Position numbers and translations under genes: made by a program. From assembly GCA_002482865.1 (NCBI GenBank), contig DLGU01000083.1, forward strand, positions 1 to 19,594: a DNA stretch of 19,594 nt, read 5' to 3'. Source of the stretch: Porphyrobacter sp. UBA7686. GTDB lineage: Bacteria; Pseudomonadota; Alphaproteobacteria; Sphingomonadales; Sphingomonadaceae. The notes beneath the pieces were generated by a model. It did not search any database. It saw only the letters and a list, made by a program, of their open reading frames with translations, and was not told the DNA's origin. The number at the start of each line of letters is the position of its first letter. The first letter of the stretch is position 1. Positions 14,396-19,594 of the stretch are shown piece after piece.

Positions 14396-15007
14396 CTAGC
14401 ACAGCGCCCGTTCGCGCGCGATCATCGCTGCGTGGGTGCGATTCTTGGCACCGAGTTTGCGGCAGATCAGCTTGACGTGGAGCTTGATGGTCGGCTCGCG
14501 CAGGTCGAGGTCGCGGGCGATTTCCTTATTGGCGTGACCTGCACACAGGCCGGCCAGCACTTGTCGTTCGCGCGGGGACAGGCCTGAGGCTTGCTCGACC
14601 GGGGCTTGGGAGGGACGGTGAAGGTCGATCGGCATGTAGGTCTCGCCCGCCGCCATGAAACGGATCGCGTTGACGAGCGAGCGTGCGGGCAGGGTCTTGG
14701 GGAGGTATCCCGCCGCGCCGGAAGCCAGCACCCGCTCGGCTACGCCGGGCGGGGCGAGACCGCTCATCAGCGCCACGGGCCGTCCGAAGCTGGCCGCCAG
14801 CGCGCGGTCGAGCCCGTCATAGCCGTCCATCCCCGGCATCCCGTAATCGAGCACCACCAGATCATAGGGCGGCGCGGCTTCGGCGATGTTCACCAGCGCG
14901 GCAGGCAGATCGGCGACCGTATCGACCGCGAACCCGCCCTCGGCCTCGAGGTAGGAGCGCAGCACATCCCGCAGCAATTCGTGGTCGTCGGCAATCAGGA
15001 TACGCAT
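14396..15007 (-). CDS. NarL/FixJ-family response regulator
   Basis: A 203-residue two-component output protein. The receiver domain (1 to about 118) has the acidic pair D7/D8, the phosphoacceptor D54 in VVLDYGMPGMDG, S82 and K104 (YLPKTL). The C-terminal LuxR-type helix-turn-helix (about 141-196) reads LSPRERQVLAGLCAGHANKEIARDL and continues to KLICRKLGAKNRTHA. Its ATG overlaps the end of the hybrid kinase gene by 13 bases, with GGAG upstream, so the two are made together. It is presumably phosphorylated by that kinase and binds DNA as a dimer. Target promoters are not known; the divergent fimbrial cluster is a reasonable candidate. Confidence 0.95.
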   Translation of the reverse strand: MRILIADDHELLRDVLRSYLEAEGGFAVDTVADLPAALVNIAEAAPPYDLVVLDYGMPGMDGYDGLDRALAASFGRPVALMSGLAPPGVAERVLASGAAGYLPKTLPARSLVNAIRFMAAGETYMPIDLHRPSQAPVEQASGLSPRERQVLAGLCAGHANKEIARDLDLREPTIKLHVKLICRKLGAKNRTHAAMIARERALC

Positions 15008-17469
15008 GCATTTCTCCGTTCGCGCGCCGCCGCTATGGCCGCTGCTGCCGAACTGGCCAGCCGCGCGGCGCTGGTGGGCTTGCCCAGCACGCCATCAAAA
15101 ACCCCGTCGGGCCCCTGGTGCAACTGGTGCACCCGCGGCAGGGCGGTCAAAAGCAGGATCGGCAAATCCTTGCGGTACTTGCGCAAGGTCTTGGCCAGCT
15201 GCGCACCGTTCATCCCAGGCATGTCGTAATCGGTAATCACGAGATCCCAGCCGGTTGGATCATCTTGGATCACCGCGATCGCGTCGGCCGGATCAAGACA
15301 CGGGCCGACTTCGACGCCGAGCTGTTCGAGCATCTCCGCCAGCGTATCGACGACGGCAGGGTTGTCATCGACCACCAGCACCGCCTTACCCAAGAGGCCA
15401 GGGCCAGTGCGCAACGGGGCATCGCTGCCCACAGCTAGATCTCTCACGCCGCCCGGTTCGAGCGGCCACCAGATTTCAAACACGGTGCCGCAGCTCGGCC
15501 AGCTCTGAATCGCGAGCGCGCCGTTGTTGTTGGCGATGATCCCGGCCACCACCGCAAGTCCCAACCCGGTCCCCGCTTCACCTTTGTGAGTGAAGAACGG
15601 TTCGAACACCTGTTCCAATTCCTCAGGCCTGATGCCGATGCCAGTGTCACTGACCCGGATCAGCGCGGCGGGAACGTCTGGCACCGTGCCGAGGATCAGC
15701 TTTCCAGTCGGCTGGATGCCGTCGGCACTGAGCACTTCGAGTTTAATCCGCGCCGTCTCTCCCGGGCGCAGTGCGTCGCGGGCATTGAGCACAAGGTTCA
15801 GCACCACCTGATTAAGCTCGGTATCATCGGTTAGCGCCATCAGCGGCGAGGACGGCAGCTCAAGCTCGATCCGGTGGAGCGGATCGGTAAGGCTCGATGA
15901 GACGAGATCGCGCACGTCCCACACGGTGCGGCGTAGATCGACCAGCTTGGGATGCGGCGTCCGGCGGCCCAGCGTCAGCAGCTTTTCGACCAGCCCGGCC
16001 GCCGTCGTCGCCGCTGACTGGATGCGCAGCGCATGGTGGCGCACGCGGTTATCGTCGATATGACGCAGCAGTTCGGCGGTGCCGGAAATCGCGGCGATAA
16101 GATTGTTGAAGTCATGCGCGATACCGCTCGCGAGCTGACCGACCACCTCCTGCCGCTGGGCCAGCATCAGCTGTTCGCGCAGGCGGGCCTTTTCGCGCTC
16201 CATCCCGCGCCGATCGCTGACATCGCGCGTGACGCAGACGATCCCGCCTTCGGGTGCGAGCGAAAGGGCGATTTCCTGTTCAATCGGGGTGCCATCGGCC
16301 TTCAGCCCCTGAGTCTCGCCGCGCCATTGCCCTTGCGCGAACAGAATCGGCATGGCTTCGTCATTGATGCGCTGGGCTTCAAGCGGATCATAGAGCACGG
16401 TCCACGGACGGCCCACCAATGCCGCCGGATCGGAATAGCCGAACATCGCCGCATGGGCGCTGTTCATGAAGATGAAATCGCCCGCCGCGTCGGTGAGCGC
16501 AATCCCGTCGTCCGAGGCCTGAATCGCCGCCACCTGCCGGGCAAGTCGGGCTTCAGTCGTGACCCGATCAGCCTCGGCCACCTTGCGCGCCGAAATGTCG
16601 CGGATGATCGCGGCAAAGCCCGCCGGAGTCCGGTCATCGCCGCCTTCCTCGGGCCACATCGCCAGTGAGAGTTCGATCGGGATTTCATGGCCCGCCTTGC
16701 ACAGCGCAGGCACTTCGACCGTCTGCCCCACCAGCTTTGAAGGTTCTCTGGCGCGCATCCGCGCGACTCCGGCGTGATGCCCCTTGCGGTGTACCTGCGG
16801 AATGATGAGGTCGAGGCTCTGGCCCAACGCCTCGGCCGCGGACCAGCCGAACATCGCCTCAGCCGCGCGGTTCCACAAGGTGATGCGGCTGTGCGAATCG
16901 GCGCAGACGAAGGCATCCGTGGTGGTTTGGGCGATCAGTTGGGCAATGCGCCGTTCTTGCCGCGCATTGCGTCCTTCAAGCAGGCTGACCACCTGGCGGG
17001 CCATAAGATGAAGGATCTCCGCCTCGCGTTCAGACAGGCCTGCGCGTGGTTCCGTGTCGATCACGCACAGCGTGCCAACCTTGTACCCATCGGCCAGCAT
17101 CAGCGGTGCACCCGCATAAAAGCGGATATGCGGCGCGCCGGTGACGAGCGGGTTCTTGGCAAAGCGCAGATCGGCGGTAGCGTCGGGCACCACCATGACG
17201 CCCTCACTCGCGATCGTATGCCCGCAGAAGCTATCGTTGCGGCAGGTCTCCGATGCCTCGAGCCCGTAGCGCGACTTGAACCACTGGCGGGTCGCATCAA
17301 CCAGGCTGATCAGCGCAGTCGGCGTATCGAAGCGGTCAGCGGCCAGCCGGGTGATGACATCGAGCTCAGCCTCGGGCGGTGTGTCCAGCACATCAAGGCG
17401 ATGCAGCGCGGCGAGCCGATCGGGCTCGTCATAGGGAATCGGCGGAAGGGTGAAATCAGGCTCAAGCAT
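14995..17469 (-). CDS. Hybrid sensor histidine kinase (GAF-PAS-PAS-HisKA-HATPase-REC)
   Basis: An 824-residue soluble kinase with no membrane span, so it senses a cytoplasmic or diffusible signal. Domains in order: GAF (about 28-165, with CRNDSFCGHTI), PAS (about 175-295), PAS (about 310-420), HisKA with H452 in GIAHDFNNLIAAISG, and HATPase (about 548-670). The HATPase has its N box at ELNQVVLNLVLNARDAL, then DTGIGI and EAGTGLGLAVV. A C-terminal receiver (about 695-812) has D701/D702, phosphoacceptor D747 in ITDYDMPGMNG, T775 and K797. The HDFNN H-box is typical of this hybrid-kinase class. No strong ribosome binding site precedes the ATG. No heme, flavin or chromophore ligand can be assigned; the PAS NCRF-type flavin motif is absent. 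It is divergent from the fimbrial cluster. Confidence 0.94.
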   Translation of the reverse strand: MLEPDFTLPPIPYDEPDRLAALHRLDVLDTPPEAELDVITRLAADRFDTPTALISLVDATRQWFKSRYGLEASETCRNDSFCGHTIASEGVMVVPDATADLRFAKNPLVTGAPHIRFYAGAPLMLADGYKVGTLCVIDTEPRAGLSEREAEILHLMARQVVSLLEGRNARQERRIAQLIAQTTTDAFVCADSHSRITLWNRAAEAMFGWSAAEALGQSLDLIIPQVHRKGHHAGVARMRAREPSKLVGQTVEVPALCKAGHEIPIELSLAMWPEEGGDDRTPAGFAAIIRDISARKVAEADRVTTEARLARQVAAIQASDDGIALTDAAGDFIFMNSAHAAMFGYSDPAALVGRPWTVLYDPLEAQRINDEAMPILFAQGQWRGETQGLKADGTPIEQEIALSLAPEGGIVCVTRDVSDRRGMEREKARLREQLMLAQRQEVVGQLASGIAHDFNNLIAAISGTAELLRHIDDNRVRHHALRIQSAATTAAGLVEKLLTLGRRTPHPKLVDLRRTVWDVRDLVSSSLTDPLHRIELELPSSPLMALTDDTELNQVVLNLVLNARDALRPGETARIKLEVLSADGIQPTGKLILGTVPDVPAALIRVSDTGIGIRPEELEQVFEPFFTHKGEAGTGLGLAVVAGIIANNNGALAIQSWPSCGTVFEIWWPLEPGGVRDLAVGSDAPLRTGPGLLGKAVLVVDDNPAVVDTLAEMLEQLGVEVGPCLDPADAIAVIQDDPTGWDLVITDYDMPGMNGAQLAKTLRKYRKDLPILLLTALPRVHQLHQGPDGVFDGVLGKPTSAARLASSAAAAIAAARERRNACVS

Positions 17470-17564
17470 GGCGGTGTGCAGTCCGGTCAGAAGGGTTGCG
17501 TCAAACAGGAGCCTTGAGTGGGTTACGCGTATAGTCCGCGCAATCCGGCCTTATAGGGCAGAAA

Positions 17565-17617
17565 CCTTATCCTTTCGTATAGGTGACCCTGTCCCTTCGA
17601 AGAGACCCCTATCCCTT
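17565..17617. repeat. Three helically phased repeats (CCYTRTCCYTT)
   Basis: CCTTATCCTTT (17565-17575), CCCTGTCCCTT (17587-17597) and CCCTATCCCTT (17607-17617) recur at 22- and 20-base steps. A weaker relative, TTATCCCCTC, sits at 17651-17660, about two further steps on. They lie 96-148 bases upstream of the kinase start and 138-190 bases upstream of the pilin start. Regular two-turn phasing suggests binding of a regulator on one face of the DNA. Confidence 0.6.
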
Positions 17618-17726
17618 GGGTGCACGCGGTTAACCCATCCGCGCCGCCAATTATCCCCTCGCGACAATGACAGGCCGGGTCCGGATCGGCATTTGGGGTT
17701 CAGCCACGGCAACGACGCCGCTGGAC

Positions 17727-17753
17727 ATGACCAAGACCAAAAAGGACCAATGA
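17727..17753 (+). other. Eight-codon leader frame ahead of the pilin gene
   Basis: ATG at 17727 opens MTKTKKDQ and stops at TGA 17751-17753, one base before the pilin ATG. It contains the pilin ribosome binding site (AAGGA), but I see no ribosome binding site of its own. It may be chance or a short coupled leader. Confidence 0.25.
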
Positions 17754-17754
17754 A

Positions 17755-18246
17755 ATGAACAAGATGTTTGCTATTGCCACTGTGCTCGCTTCGTTCGCCG
17801 CTGCCACTTCGGCTCAGGCTCAGTCGGCCGATGCCGGCGCTGGTGCGAAGATCATCGCTCCGCTCGAAATCAGCAACGTGACCGATCTCTACTTCGGCAC
17901 CATCGCTCCTTCGACGACCGTCGCTGACAGCGTCGTTGTGCTGGCCGACGGCAGCCGCAAGTGCGGCCCGGCGCTGACCTGCCTGACCGCCGACCACACC
18001 GCTGCTGCTTTCGCGGTGACCGGTGAAGCCGACGCCTTCTACACGATCAACCTCCCCAAGGAGATCAAGATCGTCAACGACAAGGGCACGGCGATGCGCG
18101 TTTCGGACTTCAACGGTTCGAAGTCGAACGGCCAGCTGCTCAAGGGCGAAGACGCCTTCACCGTCGGCGGCACGCTCGACGTTGGCGTCCGTCAGGAAGC
18201 CGGCAAGTACACCGGTAGCTTCACCGTCGCGGTGGAATACCAGTAA
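17755..18246 (+). CDS. DUF4402 pilin-like secreted protein
   Basis: A 163-residue exported protein. The signal peptide MNKMFAIATVLASFAAATSAQAQ is followed by a beta-rich domain of the DUF4402 family. Family features are AKIIAPLEISNVTDLYFGTI near the N-terminus, a short disulphide-capable loop (C70 and C76), and the C-terminal strand GKYTGSFTVAVEYQ. DUF4402 proteins are found with chaperone-usher genes and are thought to be pilus or surface-fibre subunits; the paired PapD-like chaperone gene downstream agrees. AAGGA lies eight bases before the ATG. It is strongly codon-biased and followed by a stable hairpin, consistent with high expression relative to the downstream genes. Subunit role (major or tip) is not determinable from sequence alone. 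Confidence 0.88.
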   Translation: MNKMFAIATVLASFAAATSAQAQSADAGAGAKIIAPLEISNVTDLYFGTIAPSTTVADSVVVLADGSRKCGPALTCLTADHTAAAFAVTGEADAFYTINLPKEIKIVNDKGTAMRVSDFNGSKSNGQLLKGEDAFTVGGTLDVGVRQEAGKYTGSFTVAVEYQ

Positions 18247-18267
18247 GCCCTCCGTGGCAGGGGGAGA

Positions 18268-18299
18268 CGGGAGCCGCGCATTCCCCCGCGCGGCTCCCG
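18268..18299 (+). terminator. Perfect 12-bp GC-rich hairpin between pilin and chaperone
   Basis: CGGGAGCCGCGC (18268-18279) is fully complementary to GCGCGGCTCCCG (18288-18299), with an 8-base C-rich loop. No T run follows, so it is more likely a partial terminator, processing site or 3' stabiliser that keeps the pilin message more abundant than the chaperone and usher messages. Confidence 0.65.
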
Positions 18300-18353
18300 G
18301 ATCCCCTGATCCACGAACAAGACCAACCCCTGCCCACGTAAGGTCTTCATCCC

Positions 18354-19175
18354 ATGATCCGTTTTCCCCTCGCCGCCGCGCTGCTCGCGGCGATTGCCGC
18401 CCCTGTGCCTGCCGCTGCCGAACTGCTGGTCGCCCCCACCCGTGTGGTGCTGACCCCCGAGGCGCGCTCGACCGAGCTGGTGCTCGTCAACAAGGGCACC
18501 GAAACCGCTGCCTTCCGCATCAACATCGAAAACCGTCGGATGCGCGAAGATGGCAGCCTTGAAGACGCAGGCGAGGCCCGTCCGGGGGAACAATTCGCCG
18601 ACGACAAGCTGCGCTATTCCCCGCGGCAGTTGGTGCTGGAACCCGGTGCGCGCCAAGTGGTGCGGATCATGGCGAGCGCGCCGGGCGAACTCGCCCCGGG
18701 CGAATACCGCTCGCACCTGCGCCTGATGTCCGCGCCCGTCAGCGCCGGGACTACCCAGATTGCGGGCGAGCCTGCCGCCGACAACAGCCTTTCGATCGAA
18801 CTCGTTGCGATCCGCTCGATCACCATTCCGGTGATCCTGCGCGTTGGCGCACTCGATGCGAGCGTCACGATGGACACCGCTGCGATGGCAGACGATGCGC
18901 CCGATCAATTGGTGGTGCGCCTCAACCGTTCGGGCACCCGCTCGACCTATGGCGATGTCAGCCTGACCGTTGCGGGCGAAAAAGCCCCCGCCTGGCTGGT
19001 TCGCGGCGTTGCGATCTACACCCCCAACACCAGCCGCGACGTGATCGTCCCGCTGCCCGCCGATGTGCGCGCCAAGCTGGCCGGCAAGACCGTGCGGATC
19101 GACTACACTTCGACTGACGCGGGCGATCCGGCCAATGCCGGCAAGCTGCTCGCCAGCCTGACCGCGGCGCTCTGA
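18354..19175 (+). CDS. PapD-like periplasmic fimbrial chaperone
   Basis: A 273-residue periplasmic chaperone that caps and folds pilin subunits by donor-strand complementation. The signal peptide (about 1-22) ends in PAAAE. The first Ig-like domain has VAPTRVVLTPEARSTELVLVNKG, with R30 at the position of the conserved subunit-anchoring Arg. It continues with the G1-strand region LRYSPRQLVLEPGARQVVRI and the hallmark GEYRSHLRL. The second domain (about 150-265) is less conserved. The protein is somewhat longer than typical chaperones (about 230-250), owing to inserts around 130-145 and near the C-terminus. It follows the DUF4402 gene by 107 bases, with the hairpin between them, and precedes a probable usher by 28 bases. 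Confidence 0.9.
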   Translation: MIRFPLAAALLAAIAAPVPAAAELLVAPTRVVLTPEARSTELVLVNKGTETAAFRINIENRRMREDGSLEDAGEARPGEQFADDKLRYSPRQLVLEPGARQVVRIMASAPGELAPGEYRSHLRLMSAPVSAGTTQIAGEPAADNSLSIELVAIRSITIPVILRVGALDASVTMDTAAMADDAPDQLVVRLNRSGTRSTYGDVSLTVAGEKAPAWLVRGVAIYTPNTSRDVIVPLPADVRAKLAGKTVRIDYTSTDAGDPANAGKLLASLTAAL

Positions 19176-19203
19176 GCACCATGACCTGGCTCGGTAATCA
19201 CCC

Positions 19204-19594
19204 ATGTCCCGCCACCCGTTCTGGCCACTGCGATGGCTGGCCCTGCTCCTGTGCGCAGCCAGTCTGGTTGGCGGAGACGCTGCCCCGGTTCGGGCGCAAG
19301 AGGACGGCCTGTTCGATCGGCTGTTCGGCAATGACCCCGCTGCGGAGCGCGCCGGTAAGGCCGCTGACGGGCTCGCCCTTCCGGCCCTTTTCGCCGACGG
19401 CAAGCTGATCGTCGATGCCATCGCCCTGCATGATCTGGGCGCAGATGGCGGGGCCTGCGTCGCGATCCGCCCGCTGCTCGATGCGCTGGAACTGGCGCAC
19501 GAAAAGGCAGGCGCGGATATCACTCTGATCCTTCCCGAGCCGCGCCGCACGGTCAGCATCCCCGCCGCCGCCCTGCTGCCCAGCCCGAGCGGCG
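19204..19594 (+). CDS. Start of a probable outer-membrane usher (partial)
   Basis: An open frame with no stop before the window end. It gives 130 codons beginning MSRHPFWPLRWLALLLCAAS. A stop at 19195 in the same frame fixes ATG 19204 as the first start. A hydrophobic signal segment (about 8-31, ending APVRAQ) is followed by DGLFDRLFGNDP and a domain with strands such as LPALFADGKLIVDAIALHDL and ITLILPEPRRTVSIPAAALL. The latter fits the N-terminal region of ushers. The identification rests mainly on position after a DUF4402 pilin and PapD-like chaperone; the visible part lacks a decisive usher motif. It could instead be another secreted surface protein. Confidence 0.7.
   Translation, partial: MSRHPFWPLRWLALLLCAASLVGGDAAPVRAQEDGLFDRLFGNDPAAERAGKAADGLALPALFADGKLIVDAIALHDLGADGGACVAIRPLLDALELAHEKAGADITLILPEPRRTVSIPAAALLPSPSG

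Noticed and set aside
18192..19559. 455-codon open frame on the minus strand
   Set aside because: It lies opposite the chaperone and probable usher genes, both of which have signal peptides and family motifs. Its translation is low-complexity, Arg/Gly/His-rich and without a motif, as expected from the antisense of high-GC genes.
1..19594. CRISPR array or insertion sequence with transposase
   Set aside because: No regularly spaced repeat-spacer array and no transposase frame was found; the only recombinase is the resolvase.

Overview
The window reads as a high-GC alphaproteobacterial chromosome or large replicon, most likely a sphingomonad (Sphingomonadaceae or Erythrobacteraceae). This rests on protein character: a Czc-type metal efflux operon carrying DUF3703 and SRPBCC genes, and a DUF4402 pilin next to a PapD-like chaperone. 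It also rests on codon bias and on degenerate intergenic repeats. No species is claimed.

The left part (1-3984) is accessory DNA. It holds a small membrane protein of unknown function, a 479-residue fusion of a phage Gp37/Gp68-like (DUF5131) domain with a ParB-like domain and HTH, and a Tn3-type serine resolvase. The resolvase is preceded by what looks like a complete three-subsite res site. No transposase, integrase or usual DUF5131 partner gene is visible.

The centre (3985-12954) is one heavy-metal resistance unit. A MerR-family regulator (plus strand) faces an eight-gene minus-strand operon: short CDF-like transporter, SRPBCC protein, DUF3703 protein, exported His/Cys protein (CzcI-like), CzcC, CzcB, CzcA, CzcD. 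The divergent gap holds a near-ideal MerR promoter: a perfect 9-3-9 dyad inside a 19-bp spacer. The first four genes are joined by three ATGA stop/start overlaps. The fourth and fifth are separated by a 62-nt spacer that can fold over the czcC ribosome binding site. The expected role is export of Zn, Cd or Co from cytoplasm (CDF proteins) and periplasm (CzcCBA). A ynfA-family membrane protein follows.

At about 13.6-13.95 kb lie a decayed tRNA-Pro-like sequence with an intact 3' end and CCA, three 12-bp tandem repeats 40 bp beyond that end, and another short repeat pair. This looks like a former tRNA integration site and may be the right-hand edge of the accessory region.

The right part (14396-19594) holds a NarL-type response regulator overlapping a hybrid histidine kinase (GAF-PAS-PAS-HisKA-HATPase-REC) on the minus strand. 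Divergent from these is a chaperone-usher fimbria cluster: DUF4402 pilin, perfect 12-bp hairpin, PapD-like chaperone, and the start of a probable usher cut by the window end. Helically phased repeats in the divergent gap suggest that the two-component system and/or the fimbriae are controlled there.
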